A stretch of DNA of 56,713 nt, from positions 1 through 56,713 of the IMG/VR virus record IMGVR_UViG_3300027623_000001. One strand, 5' to 3'. This document shows, one piece after another, positions 1 to 9,995 of the stretch. The notes under the pieces were generated by a model that was not told where the DNA came from, did not search any database, and worked only from the letters and a program-made list of their open reading frames with translations. This DNA comes from a virus. The position numbers and the translations under genes were made by a program. Position 1 is the stretch's first letter. Each line of letters starts with the position of its first letter.

Positions 1-127
1 CTATATGAAAAGGATGAGCCTGGATTGTATTTAGGCAAAGCGATAAGATGGTATTACGCGCTTAATCAAGTGGGGCCCATAGTGTACGCAAAGTCCGGAA
101 ACAAAGTACCCAAGAGCGATGGAGCGA
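1..127. repeat. Left copy of 127-bp terminal direct repeat
   Basis: Bases 1-127 are identical to bases 56587-56713. The repeat lies inside the DNA polymerase gene and keeps its reading frame when the ends are joined. A length of 127 is the largest k-mer used by common de Bruijn assemblers, so this is most simply the overlap left on a circular contig rather than a biological terminal repeat. Confidence 0.97.
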
Positions 128-231
128 AGCCAGTAATGGAAATGCCAGATGAACTGCCTGATGATATAGATTACGACTGGTATATACGAGAAGCGTACGA
201 CATACTGAGTAAAATTGACGTCGTAGCATAA
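1..231 (+). CDS. DNA polymerase, C-terminal end (gene crosses the contig join)
   Basis: Frame 1 is open from base 1 to the TAA at 229-231 and is the 3' end of the polymerase gene that starts at 54646. Base 1 equals base 56587, a first codon position of that gene, so the join gives one uninterrupted gene of about 723 codons. This part is the C-terminal tail after the polymerase motifs and has no recognisable catalytic residues. An ATG at 25 is internal and should not be read as a start. The gene ends about 85 bp before a hairpin that separates it from the convergent tail genes. Confidence 0.93.
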   Translation, partial: LYEKDEPGLYLGKAIRWYYALNQVGPIVYAKSGNKVPKSDGAKPVMEMPDELPDDIDYDWYIREAYDILSKIDVVA

Positions 232-316
232 GCGCTGTGTTGCTCTGTGCAGCGTTAAATAATTAGCGCTACTACCCTACAGGGCACCCCCTTAAACGCT
301 TGCTATACAGCAGCAC

Positions 317-349
317 GCAAAGCGCTACACATTACGCGAAGCGCTTTGC
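317..349. terminator. Hairpin between convergent arms, likely bidirectional terminator
   Basis: A perfect 10-bp inverted repeat (gcaaagcgct at 317-326, agcgctttgc at 340-349) encloses a 13-nt loop. It sits in the 156-bp gap between the stop of the rightward polymerase and the stop of the leftward tail gene, the only place where the two arms converge. There is no strong T tract, so termination is inferred from position and stem strength. Nothing else recognisable lies in 232-387. Confidence 0.5.
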
Positions 350-387
350 CTGTTTAGCTACGTATTACATTTTAAACAATATGCGGT

Positions 388-1362
388 TTACAATTGGTAG
401 CCCGACGTTATCGTCCTCACAGGTTTAGTTTGAGGCTCCATTTTAAATGCACCATGACTTAACCACGGCAAGCATACTATAGCGGTATGTGTATTCTGCA
501 TTAGTAATTCAAAAACTACTGAATTTATAGTTGATGAACTATCTGAATCAATACTACCCGCAATATGATAAACAATGCCCGCCGTCAACTTATGATATGC
601 CCCACCAGCTTCACCGTTTGTGGTAGTCGCCTCAACACCGTTAATATATAGTTTTCCAATTGACGTAGGTGCATACCCCTTTGCATAGCCCCCATTAGTA
701 AATTTAATATAAAAAGAGAAAGACGCTTTTCCGTTAGGTACTAAAGGTAATATATTATTCGTATGAAAAAAACGATAATGATTATTATAACCATTACCAC
801 TAGGACTTTCTTGATTACCCGCCGTTACAATTCCTAATGCAAATGATGGTGTAAAAAGACTACAGCCTATCACATCAGCAAATTGTTTCACTGTAGCCGA
901 AAGTGCAGCTCCACCGCCGCCATATTCAGAACTTACATAAGAAAAACGACCAAATTCAGGCATGGTACTCATATTGGAACCGTTAAAACTGGATAAAAAT
1001 TTGAATGCTCGATTATTATAAATATCAGTGGCGGTGGCATATCCAAAATGTTTATCTAAGTATCCGCCGGGCGCTTCAATCATAGTGCCATGATCAGGCA
1101 AAAGGTTAGGTTGTGCGTTTTGTGCTGTTATGATTTGTCCCGCCGCCGCCGCATTAGCATTAATCGTATCGGCTAATGCAGTTTGCGCTTGCTGCGAAAA
1201 CGTTTGCATAGCTAAACTATTAGTACGAACATCATTTGCTAATATTTGTAATTTATTAATCATTGATTCGTACTTATCAACCGCCGCCGTTGTTTCACCA
1301 TCTAAGATAATGTCTGATGAAAGATCAACCGCATTGATAGGGACAATTTCAGTAATGCTCAT
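388..1362 (-). CDS. Putative distal tail / receptor-binding protein
   Basis: A 324-aa protein, last gene of the tail operon. Residues about 1-80 look helical and Ala/Gln-rich, typical of a trimerisation or attachment stem. The rest is rich in Gly, Ser, Thr and aromatic residues and looks beta-structured, as in phage tail-fibre tips. No enzyme motif is visible. Its place after the tape measure and the two tail-tip proteins, at the end of the structural operon, is where many siphoviruses encode the receptor-binding protein. The role is inferred from position and composition, not from a recognised family. Confidence 0.55.
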   Translation of the reverse strand: MSITEIVPINAVDLSSDIILDGETTAAVDKYESMINKLQILANDVRTNSLAMQTFSQQAQTALADTINANAAAAGQIITAQNAQPNLLPDHGTMIEAPGGYLDKHFGYATATDIYNNRAFKFLSSFNGSNMSTMPEFGRFSYVSSEYGGGGAALSATVKQFADVIGCSLFTPSFALGIVTAGNQESPSGNGYNNHYRFFHTNNILPLVPNGKASFSFYIKFTNGGYAKGYAPTSIGKLYINGVEATTTNGEAGGAYHKLTAGIVYHIAGSIDSDSSSTINSVVFELLMQNTHTAIVCLPWLSHGAFKMEPQTKPVRTITSGYQL

Positions 1363-1365
1363 AAT

Positions 1366-2778
1366 TTAAACTTCCAGTAATCGTAATTCGGTTTGGTGTA
1401 TGTTTTGTCTGAAGTGTGTATATTCAAGCGCATCTTCAAGTATAGCTAGAAATATATAATCACCTCTAAACCATGACACCTCGTTAGGGTATGGTGAAAT
1501 TAAAAAAGGTCGGCTCGCATTTTCTTTTTCAAATTGAGACATAACTAATCTATCATTATTACTCATGTGATCTAAATTAAGTGAAGCGCTTCGGATTTTG
1601 TTCTGTTCCCTAGCTGCTATAGAATGACCGCTAAGCGTTTTTTGTAAATTGGGTGAATCTAAAAACGTTATTGAACTCGGATAGCTAAAATTTTCCTCTA
1701 GTGTGATTGTATTACCCACCATAGCCATTCGTAATGATACGTTGTCGCCGCTTGTCACTGCACCGGCATAACCCGATTGAATAGTAGTACCAAAACTAGA
1801 TTCGGCAGGTCCGTTGTTTGTAGGTGCGGCACTTGCGACCGTTTGTATCACCATCTTATCAATACTTATATAATGGTCACGCGCTGATAAAGTAAGGTTG
1901 TGTAATTGTCCTGCTATTAAATTAATAGAACGCAATTCCAACCAGACCCAACCTTGATTGACTAATTCGCCGTTTACCCAAAAATGTGAAGAGTTTATAC
2001 CGTCAAACGTACTGTAGATCGAATTACCATCAGTTGAATACATACGTAAATATATTTTATACGAACCGCTTACCGTTGCATTAAATTTAAATTCAATTTT
2101 TGGCCCTTCATTAGCCGACCAGTAAAATTGTGAACCATTTTTATAAAGTCTTATATCATCAGACGCGCCAACATCACCAACACTTTCCCATGTATCAGAA
2201 TCGTTAGGAGTTACAACCCCGTTTTCAGCTTCTATACATACAACTCTTGTTACATCATCTTGACGGTATATACCATCACTAACATAAACTGGTGGTGGTT
2301 CAGTTGGTGGCACGTAACCATAATTATGTTCGATTGATATTTTAAAAGACAACGCACCAATCAAAGCACCGAAAAAATAACTAATAACATCGTTTAACGG
2401 GTCATTATCTTTTGATGCCCAAGGGTCAATCCCCCATCGAAATAAACCTTGTGGCAATATTTCGCCAATTTCCATCCAGTCACTACCACCCACCGCCGTT
2501 GTTGCGTCTTGTACCGTTGTACTGTTATAAAGTTGGAAAAGTACACGCGCATTATTAGGCAGGTTGTGTCCGCAAATTGCAAAAAAATCTATTTGTCTTT
2601 CTTCAGCAAACACACCAGTAATACTAATATAGGTTGTAGATAAATCGGTCCATTTTGTTTGTCGTCCACGGTATACCGTTCGTAAATTATCAAGTGAAGT
2701 AACAGGCTCTACATTTGACGATAAATTAGCAATAGGAACATAATTATCTTTGCTCAAAACTAAATGCTTGCAATCCAT
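1366..2778 (-). CDS. Tail-tip protein with inserted carbohydrate-binding-like domain
   Basis: A 470-aa protein starting one base inside the stop of its neighbour. The N-terminal 150 residues and the C-terminal 100 residues form one tail-type body (start MDCKHLVLS). Between them, at about residues 175-315, lies a module opening with the pattern IEAENG and ending in beta strands with WVWLEL and YISIDKMVIQ, which resembles CBM6/malectin-like sugar-binding sandwiches. A related end (WVW, then a hydrophobic strand) occurs in the N-terminal part of the next tail protein. Likely a tail-tip component that contacts the cell-surface glycan. Domain assignment is by motif only. Confidence 0.55.
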   Translation of the reverse strand: MDCKHLVLSKDNYVPIANLSSNVEPVTSLDNLRTVYRGRQTKWTDLSTTYISITGVFAEERQIDFFAICGHNLPNNARVLFQLYNSTTVQDATTAVGGSDWMEIGEILPQGLFRWGIDPWASKDNDPLNDVISYFFGALIGALSFKISIEHNYGYVPPTEPPPVYVSDGIYRQDDVTRVVCIEAENGVVTPNDSDTWESVGDVGASDDIRLYKNGSQFYWSANEGPKIEFKFNATVSGSYKIYLRMYSTDGNSIYSTFDGINSSHFWVNGELVNQGWVWLELRSINLIAGQLHNLTLSARDHYISIDKMVIQTVASAAPTNNGPAESSFGTTIQSGYAGAVTSGDNVSLRMAMVGNTITLEENFSYPSSITFLDSPNLQKTLSGHSIAAREQNKIRSASLNLDHMSNNDRLVMSQFEKENASRPFLISPYPNEVSWFRGDYIFLAILEDALEYTHFRQNIHQTELRLLEV

Positions 2779-4688
2779 TAAATTAAAACCTCAATTGTAC
2801 TTACATCAAATAACGGTTGACGTTTTACATTCACGACAACACCTAAGCCTGAAATCATAGGGTGTTGCAAACTAACTACATCACCCGCTTGGACTAAATC
2901 ATCAACACCAATAACGCCAAACTCCCAAACGTTGCGCAAGTTAGTGTATGCAAGCGCACGAGCATTACCCAAACTTTGTGCATCCGTTAGTGTGGTTAAA
3001 TAGGTTTCAATTGTTACACTTTCATTTAGATTTCCGGTTGTTGCTTGTGTTTCTATCGTTGTTGATAATCCATCACCGTAACCGATAACCACATTAGACA
3101 CCGGATATATGGTTTCTATAATAGACACTGTGTTTTTTATAACATTGTCACTGTTTAGAATTATTTCAGGCTCAATATTAAAATCAGGGTCAATAAAATC
3201 TGTATTCCCTGTTTGATTAGTTCGTCTATAAATGGTAACTGAATTGGTAATCGTATCCAATGCGTCTTGCATGGTTAGACTTTCAGTTACCGTGTATTCA
3301 ACTTGTTTATTTAATTTTGTATCACTTACGTTTAAAAATTTATACGTACCGGACAAATTCCATTCACCCATAATGTAACTGATAGCATCAATTACCGTTT
3401 GATTTTTAACAACATCAGCACCGGTATGAAATGTTCGATCAAATTTATTACTATCGCCAATGACATTAAAACTATATAAACGATCATCAACTAATTCGCA
3501 GCCTTGTTGGTTCGCACTGGCAATTAATTTAAACCTTGACCAGTCCCATGTTATATCACCCATGTATAAACTAGCTCTATAGCCGCGCCAATTTTTACCT
3601 AACCAATTTTCTGTTAAAACAGGGTTAACCGCTTCAATGTCACCGACACTACCATCGCTCCCTAAACCTTGTTCTAGATAAGGGGGTGCGGTTATCCAAT
3701 CATCAAATTCATTGTTTCTACTATCAACAAAACCCTTCGATGCAAGTCTCACCACTCCCTGCGCATTGTTTAATTCGATAGCTAATACTTTATTTTTATC
3801 TTTAGTTCTATCGGTTATAAATTCACCGTAGGTTTGTTTTATCTCTCCATCGTATAAAATAAATTGATATTCCATAGAGCCAAAAACATAACCGTTCCCT
3901 ATGTTCCAAAATAGACGCCCATGTATTATTTTAGGCTCTTTGGATATTTCTAAACCGGTAACGGTTGCGGTTATATCGTCAGGGTCGCCCAATGCAACAA
4001 AACTATTATAAATATCTAAACCGCCTTTTACCGTGCTCAATCTAAAAATCATTTGTGTAGGGTTTAAATCATTTACTAAAAATCTAAACGTGTGATCAGT
4101 ACCGTCTAGCTTTGCTCTATTGTGCGGGTATACGATAAGCGGAAAACTAGCGTCAGTTCCATATTGCGCGGTAATTTCAAAGCCATCAAAACGCCCATAC
4201 TTTTCTACAGGCATTTCAGTATCGGTGCCGTCGGTTATTAACGTGTTATCTGTACGCAGCAATACTAACCCTTCTATTAATAAATCTTTGCTGATTGAAT
4301 GCAGGGTAATTGTATTTCTACCCGCGTATAGAGTTACCTTTGTTTTAGTCAGCGCGTTAGACCAAACCCACGTTGATGAATTAAATTCCACACGGCCCAA
4401 AGCATTATTACCGATAACCGTTTGATTACCGTTTACATCAACCCACAACCAACACTTAACACCGTTAGTTTTCATTTTAAAAAAGATATAATAATTAGCG
4501 GCTGTTCCGATATTAAACGTAAATTTTACTTTACCCGCTAATGTTTTATCCCATGTTGAGCCGCTAGGCTGTACATAACGCCGACCCGCCGATGCTGTTT
4601 TTTTCTCCCATCGAATAGAATCACCCGCTATGATTTGGGCATTGTGGCAACGCATAGAAATTACATTGGGTTCAGTTTCAACAAACAT
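2778..4688 (-). CDS. Tail-tip / baseplate hub protein
   Basis: A 636-aa protein directly downstream of the tape measure (adjacent end to end), the usual place for the tail hub. Residues about 20-145 form a beta-rich module ending in WVWSN and a hydrophobic strand, similar to the carbohydrate-binding-like insert of the downstream protein. The remainder is a large mixed-fold body. Its last 120 residues (helix rich in Ala-Leu-Asn, then V-x-A-G-D-V-V-S-L) look like the hub or J-type C-terminal region seen in siphovirus tail tips. Function is inferred from order and general resemblance. Confidence 0.6.
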   Translation of the reverse strand: MFVETEPNVISMRCHNAQIIAGDSIRWEKKTASAGRRYVQPSGSTWDKTLAGKVKFTFNIGTAANYYIFFKMKTNGVKCWLWVDVNGNQTVIGNNALGRVEFNSSTWVWSNALTKTKVTLYAGRNTITLHSISKDLLIEGLVLLRTDNTLITDGTDTEMPVEKYGRFDGFEITAQYGTDASFPLIVYPHNRAKLDGTDHTFRFLVNDLNPTQMIFRLSTVKGGLDIYNSFVALGDPDDITATVTGLEISKEPKIIHGRLFWNIGNGYVFGSMEYQFILYDGEIKQTYGEFITDRTKDKNKVLAIELNNAQGVVRLASKGFVDSRNNEFDDWITAPPYLEQGLGSDGSVGDIEAVNPVLTENWLGKNWRGYRASLYMGDITWDWSRFKLIASANQQGCELVDDRLYSFNVIGDSNKFDRTFHTGADVVKNQTVIDAISYIMGEWNLSGTYKFLNVSDTKLNKQVEYTVTESLTMQDALDTITNSVTIYRRTNQTGNTDFIDPDFNIEPEIILNSDNVIKNTVSIIETIYPVSNVVIGYGDGLSTTIETQATTGNLNESVTIETYLTTLTDAQSLGNARALAYTNLRNVWEFGVIGVDDLVQAGDVVSLQHPMISGLGVVVNVKRQPLFDVSTIEVLI

Positions 4689-7600
4689 TTATAAATCACT
4701 CTGTCGTTTAGTGCGCCGACCGATACGGTTACCTTCGTTAATAGCTTTAGTTTGATTGTTAGTTTGTATAGCCACAGTGTCCAATCCTTTGTTATTTTGC
4801 ATAGCGGCCTTTTCGTTATCTTTGCGCATCTGTGCCAATTCATCTTTTATAGCTTTTAGGTCTGATGTTGAATCATTTGCAGAACTTCGAGCAGCTACTT
4901 TGGGCTGAACCATAGCACCGAAACCGTTACCCTTTAACCACGATGTAACAGGTTGCGGCATAACAGATTCACCCTGATGTAATAGAGCACGGTAACCATC
5001 AAACGGTATGTGCCCAATACCGCTAGCGTGTGAACCGTTATAAGACTTTAATAAATCAGCCGCGCTAGGGCCCGTATAATTATTAATAAGTCGCGAAACA
5101 TTATCATTCATTGTGTTTAGGTGTGATTGTGCAACCCCTGAAATACGTCCCAATTCAGTTCCAAATCCGCGAACACTGCTCGACGCAGCACCAGCCGCAC
5201 CCGCTATATGATTCAACGCGTTTTTAGATTCGTTATAAACACCGTTATTGATAGCCGTTTGATTCTTTAAACTTTCCAATGAACCTATTTGTTGATCAAT
5301 AGCAACCTTCGCATTGCTTCCCGCTTCGGTGCTACCGTCAATAGAATCTTTATACAATCGTAACGCGGCTATACTCGTATCGATCTGCTGTGTGTTCTCA
5401 CCCGTTACACCGTTAAGTGATCGTAGCGATTCAATTTGCATACTGGTCGCATCGTATGCCGCTTTACCCGCCTCGGTGTTTATATCAAGCGTATTAGAAT
5501 ATTGTACTAACTGTGCAATCGATGCCGCGTTACGTTCACTGTACCGACCAGCTTCTGCAAGGTTAGCAGCTTCGCGCGTAGCGCTTAACTCTAATAATTG
5601 CGCATTAGCTTCAGCACTAACCGCCGTCATATCAGCAAAGTTAGTTTTTAAATTTTCAGGCATTTGCGCCATAATTGCGGCAACGTCACCTTCAGCTTCT
5701 ACAATCATTCCCATAGAACTTACTACTTCCATAGCCGCCGCGTGTGCTTTCATACCAGCTTCAGTTTGTAGGTCCAACCCTTCTACATAAGTACGAAATT
5801 CACCTTTTGTATCGATTGCCGCCGCACCGGTTAAACCAAGTTCGTTATTAAAATTCTGTACCGCTGTTGCCGCTGTTGTTAATGCAATTTGCTTCTGTTC
5901 TTCTGCACTAAAAAATGTATCGTAATAATTTGCGTTAGCAGCGTTAAACGCATCTATACCACCGCTGATTTCAATAAGATCACTGGCAAACTTACCCGCT
6001 TTAGGCGATGTTGAATCGAAGTTAAGATTTAACAGTGTAGCCGCTTCACTAACTGTGTTCATCACTAGCGCTTGTCTCTCGCTACGTGCAATCAATGCAG
6101 CCGTTTGCGCTATCTGTTTATCCTCTACCGCAACAATAGCTTCTAACTGACTATAAGCGGCAACCGTTAGCGAATCCATCTGTTCGCGTGATGCTGCACT
6201 TGCAATACCACCTTTTTCCATTGCTTCAGTTTGTTGTTGTAAATATTTTATATATGTTTCAGCTTCAGCGCGTGTATTAATCATTCCATCAAATGTACCT
6301 TTAAACGCACCGGTTAACAGTGCTGTTTCTTGTGTACCTTTACTTAATGATTTATTCCATTTGGTTAGCTCTTGGGTTTTAGTATTAAAATCCACATCAA
6401 CTAAACCGGTTGAAAATTCACGCGCATATAGGTCAAGCGTCTGCATTGCAGCAGCAGTACCACCAAGCCCTTCAGTTAGTCGTATCGCATAAGCCGCATT
6501 CGCATCGCTGGTGCCGGTAAGCTTTAAGCCAACAGACTCTAAACTTGTGGTCATCAATGCAGCACTAGTCCCTATTTTTTCAAACACCGCTGCAATATCT
6601 TCAACCGTTGCTGTATCTAAATCTATTGCGTCATCAATTAACGATTGAACTTGTGGCCCTAACTTATCGAACGCATATTTATACGCATCGCCCGTTGAAT
6701 CAGTGACCCATTGTTTTAAATCTGCATCAAAAGTATTTGCGTAGAGCCTTATGCTATCAACTTCAAAACCATCTAACAGAGCGCCACTAGCTTTTCCGCC
6801 TAACGAATCGAAAGTTGTTATCACATTGGTTTTTAATGTGTCTAACGAGCCTTGGATAGCTGCTTCAATTTGTGGGTCAACATCAGAATAATTTGTAGTT
6901 CGTTTTGTACCTCTAAACATTGAACGTTTTTTAGTGAAGTTCTCAAAGTCATAAGCCTTTAGCTCGCCACCGCGTACCGAAACTTCTGTCCCGCCTTCAC
7001 GAAATTTTGTTTTACCACCCATTGCTTCTGAAGCAACCGCAATCGTTGCTGCTGCAATGGCAATTTGTGGAACAGCACTTGCTAAACTTGTTAGTAGTCC
7101 GCTAGTAGCTGTCGCTGTCGCTCCGCCTAATGCGCCTGGACTTAAACCTGCGGCTGTTGCTGTAGATCCTGCACCAAACAAGCCTCCTAGTTTAGAAGCG
7201 CCAGCGCTGAGCAAAGAACCAAGTCCGCCCGCGTCACCTGCGCCGCCACCGCCCCCGCTAAACATTCCAGAGAGTTGGGAAGCTAATCCTGCAACACCTG
7301 CGCCTCCCATACCCACAAATGCCATAATCTTATTAGCTGCAAAATATGCAATCTTTTCTTTTAGCCAGTCCTTTAGAAAGTCGCCTATATTACTGAAGGC
7401 GTCTTTTATATTACTAGAGTCTCTAATACTGCTAGCAATACCGTCTCTAATTTCAGTAAACCCTCTAGTTATAGCTTGGCCCATTTTCTTAACAGCTTCA
7501 GCTCCATCTTTTCCCTTCTCATCTATGCCGCCAACAAAGCCTGCAACAACGTCTGAAGCTATACGCCAAAAGGCTTTTGAAGGTGAGTTAGAATCAAATA

Positions 7601-9995
7601 CATCTACTTCTTTAACTGCTGAGATAACGCCTTTACCAAAGCCTTTAATTGCAGCAAACGCGCCAGATGCTTTTTCTTTCAATCCCTCAGTAAAGCCTGC
7701 AATTGCATCGCGACCTACTTGTTTTAAATCTGCTATAAAGCTATCGCCCAAAGCTTTGACATCAGGTAAATCTACTTTCAATTCAAAGGCTGCTAACTTA
7801 TTATAAATCCCTTTCCAGTATTCAACGAAACCTTTAATAGCTTCCATCGCTAACTCTACAGTCTTATAACCTAGCTCAGCTGCTCGTTTCTCTAAAGGCT
7901 TATCCCACCATGTTCTGAATTTCTCAATTAGTTCTTGAGCTTTTTCTATAGCAGTGAGTACGAACTGAGGTGTGTATGCTGTCAAGTTATACTTGTTCCA
8001 AGTAGCGACAAACAAGTCAGCCGCTGCCTTAGCTTTATCAAGCAATGCTGTCTTAACAGAAAGTTCTTTTTCTTCAAACGTAGAAGCTTTCCACCAGCTT
8101 ACAGCTGAAGCAAAGCTAGTCTTGGCAATCTGGATGCCCATTGCTTTAACTTGTGCAATTTTATCTTCCATAGATGTAGTCTCCCACCAGTGGAAGAAGT
8201 CCTTAGAAAGTTGCTCAGCGGCTGCCATACCTTTAACCACAAACTCAGGCGAATGCTTTTTCAGGACAGATGTATTCCATACACTAAATAAAGATTCAGC
8301 TACTAACTTAGCGCCCGACACTTGCAAGTCAACAACGTCTAAGAGCTTCTGCTCGAACGTCGTATTCTGCCACCAACTTAAGAAAGCATTTCCTGAGCTT
8401 TGCATAGCAGGCCATATTCCGTTCCACCAAGCAACGATCCCATCCCAGTTTTTGTATATTAGCAGCGCACCTGCGGCGATTGCAGCGATTACAAGCGTTA
8501 CAGGGTTAAGAAGCCCTGCTGCTGCCGCAATGCCCTTAAACACGCCCACAAGAGCACCTATAGCCCCTGCACCAATAGAAGCTGCTTTGATAGCTACTAA
8601 TGCTATAGCAAACTCATCCAAGTACGGTATTAAAGGCGATACAGCATTAACAACAATACGGACAACATCTGCGAACCTTTGCATCGCTACGCTACCTTTA
8701 TCAATCTCTCCGAATTGTATCTTGCTCAGAGGGGATTGGTCTAAGTCTGCGAATGCGTTTTGAAACTGAGTAACGAATGTGGTTATCATGTCTAAGCCGC
8801 CTCGCAGCTTAGTGAATACAGGCTGTATGCTATCAGCGATCCATATAAGCATTGGAACAGCTTTGTCGCCTATAGAACTACTTAGCGATAAGAACTCAGC
8901 AGTTAGTGTAGACAAGATACGTTTCATCTGGAAGCCTGGAGAGTTGTACATTTTAGTGAATGCTTCTTCACTAGCTCCAGCTTTAGTTCGCATCTGCTCC
9001 ATAGTTCCGATGAACTTTTCGTTCTGTGTACCTGCTAGAGCCATGATTGGTGTAAGTGCTTCTACACCTCCAAATAGTTTAGCAAGCTCTTCAGTGCTTC
9101 CGCCTGTCTTGTTTTTAACGTCTTTAAGAAATTCAGCGAACCCTTTTCCTTTAAGTCCAGCAGCACTAAAATCAATACCTAACCTTTCAGCAGCTTCTTG
9201 CGCTTCCTTAGTGGGCTTAACAACCGAAGCCATAACACCTCTAAGTCCGTTCATCGCAACTTTAGTATCCACACCGCCTGAAGTAAGCGTCGCAACTGCT
9301 GCCATCATTTCTTCAAACGATCCGCCAGCTTGAGCAGCGATAGGCGCCAAGTTACCGATAGCACTTGCTAATTCAGGAATAGTAGTCTTACCTGCTTTAA
9401 CAGCAGTAAACATCGTATCAGAAATGTCAGCAAAGCTTCCTGCTGCTCCATCATAAGCGTTCATAACAGTAGTAAGACCATCCACTGCTGTTTCTGTATC
9501 CGTTACACCGCCTATCGCTAACTTGTTAGCAGCAGTCATGGCGTCTGTTGCCATTTCCACTGTACTGGCACCAGCTGATATCGCTTGATAGAATGCTTTA
9601 ACGTTTGCAGTAGGCATAGAACCAAAGTCTCGTGACTGCTGTAAAGCAGCTTTGGACAATGCTTCCATATCGAATTTGGTTGTATCAACAAGAGTGCTAA
9701 CTTCAGCAAGCGAGTCAGCATATTGGAAAGTCATACGAGCAGCAGCGCCGAAGCCTACTCCTGCAATCAAACCTTTTATATTTCTAAGTCCGGATGTAAG
9801 TCCTGCTGTAGATTTGTTAGCAGTATTTATACCCGTAGAAGCTGTTCGCATAGATCGGTCAATAAGACCACCGCTTTTCTTAGCAGTCTTACCAACCGAG
9901 TCTTCTGCGCGATCAAGTTTGTCGAGCTGCTTAATAGCTTTGTCAATACCTCGAGTTTCAACTTCAAAACCTAGGTCCGCAATATCTTCAGCCAC
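4689..9995 (-). CDS. Tail tape measure protein
   Basis: At 1768 aa, the largest gene, placed between the tail chaperone and the tail tip. Residues about 90-350 match the TP901-type tape-measure core (sister motifs such as ISAGAS, LASAIGNLAPIA, AMNGLRGVMA). Hydrophobic stretches follow at about 455-510. Residues about 540-700 hold roughly four repeats each opening with WW and an E-K pair about 40-50 residues apart. A Gly/Ala-rich hydrophobic segment lies near 900-985. The C-terminal third is Ala-rich and helical. By the usual 1.5 Å per residue rule the tail would be near 260 nm. Base usage changes around 7000-7300, within this gene. Confidence 0.93.
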   Translation of the reverse strand: MAEDIADLGFEVETRGIDKAIKQLDKLDRAEDSVGKTAKKSGGLIDRSMRTASTGINTANKSTAGLTSGLRNIKGLIAGVGFGAAARMTFQYADSLAEVSTLVDTTKFDMEALSKAALQQSRDFGSMPTANVKAFYQAISAGASTVEMATDAMTAANKLAIGGVTDTETAVDGLTTVMNAYDGAAGSFADISDTMFTAVKAGKTTIPELASAIGNLAPIAAQAGGSFEEMMAAVATLTSGGVDTKVAMNGLRGVMASVVKPTKEAQEAAERLGIDFSAAGLKGKGFAEFLKDVKNKTGGSTEELAKLFGGVEALTPIMALAGTQNEKFIGTMEQMRTKAGASEEAFTKMYNSPGFQMKRILSTLTAEFLSLSSSIGDKAVPMLIWIADSIQPVFTKLRGGLDMITTFVTQFQNAFADLDQSPLSKIQFGEIDKGSVAMQRFADVVRIVVNAVSPLIPYLDEFAIALVAIKAASIGAGAIGALVGVFKGIAAAAGLLNPVTLVIAAIAAGALLIYKNWDGIVAWWNGIWPAMQSSGNAFLSWWQNTTFEQKLLDVVDLQVSGAKLVAESLFSVWNTSVLKKHSPEFVVKGMAAAEQLSKDFFHWWETTSMEDKIAQVKAMGIQIAKTSFASAVSWWKASTFEEKELSVKTALLDKAKAAADLFVATWNKYNLTAYTPQFVLTAIEKAQELIEKFRTWWDKPLEKRAAELGYKTVELAMEAIKGFVEYWKGIYNKLAAFELKVDLPDVKALGDSFIADLKQVGRDAIAGFTEGLKEKASGAFAAIKGFGKGVISAVKEVDVFDSNSPSKAFWRIASDVVAGFVGGIDEKGKDGAEAVKKMGQAITRGFTEIRDGIASSIRDSSNIKDAFSNIGDFLKDWLKEKIAYFAANKIMAFVGMGGAGVAGLASQLSGMFSGGGGGAGDAGGLGSLLSAGASKLGGLFGAGSTATAAGLSPGALGGATATATSGLLTSLASAVPQIAIAAATIAVASEAMGGKTKFREGGTEVSVRGGELKAYDFENFTKKRSMFRGTKRTTNYSDVDPQIEAAIQGSLDTLKTNVITTFDSLGGKASGALLDGFEVDSIRLYANTFDADLKQWVTDSTGDAYKYAFDKLGPQVQSLIDDAIDLDTATVEDIAAVFEKIGTSAALMTTSLESVGLKLTGTSDANAAYAIRLTEGLGGTAAAMQTLDLYAREFSTGLVDVDFNTKTQELTKWNKSLSKGTQETALLTGAFKGTFDGMINTRAEAETYIKYLQQQTEAMEKGGIASAASREQMDSLTVAAYSQLEAIVAVEDKQIAQTAALIARSERQALVMNTVSEAATLLNLNFDSTSPKAGKFASDLIEISGGIDAFNAANANYYDTFFSAEEQKQIALTTAATAVQNFNNELGLTGAAAIDTKGEFRTYVEGLDLQTEAGMKAHAAAMEVVSSMGMIVEAEGDVAAIMAQMPENLKTNFADMTAVSAEANAQLLELSATREAANLAEAGRYSERNAASIAQLVQYSNTLDINTEAGKAAYDATSMQIESLRSLNGVTGENTQQIDTSIAALRLYKDSIDGSTEAGSNAKVAIDQQIGSLESLKNQTAINNGVYNESKNALNHIAGAAGAASSSVRGFGTELGRISGVAQSHLNTMNDNVSRLINNYTGPSAADLLKSYNGSHASGIGHIPFDGYRALLHQGESVMPQPVTSWLKGNGFGAMVQPKVAARSSANDSTSDLKAIKDELAQMRKDNEKAAMQNNKGLDTVAIQTNNQTKAINEGNRIGRRTKRQSDL

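Noticed and set aside
1-127. Biological direct terminal repeat
   Set aside because: Exactly 127 bp, within a coding gene and in frame across the join, so assembly overlap is the simpler explanation.
7057-9333. Three long open frames (249, 263 and 184 codons) on the plus strand
   Set aside because: They are antisense to the tape measure gene, have odd Pro/Ser/Ala-rich composition and no ribosome sites; they arise from the codon usage of the real gene.
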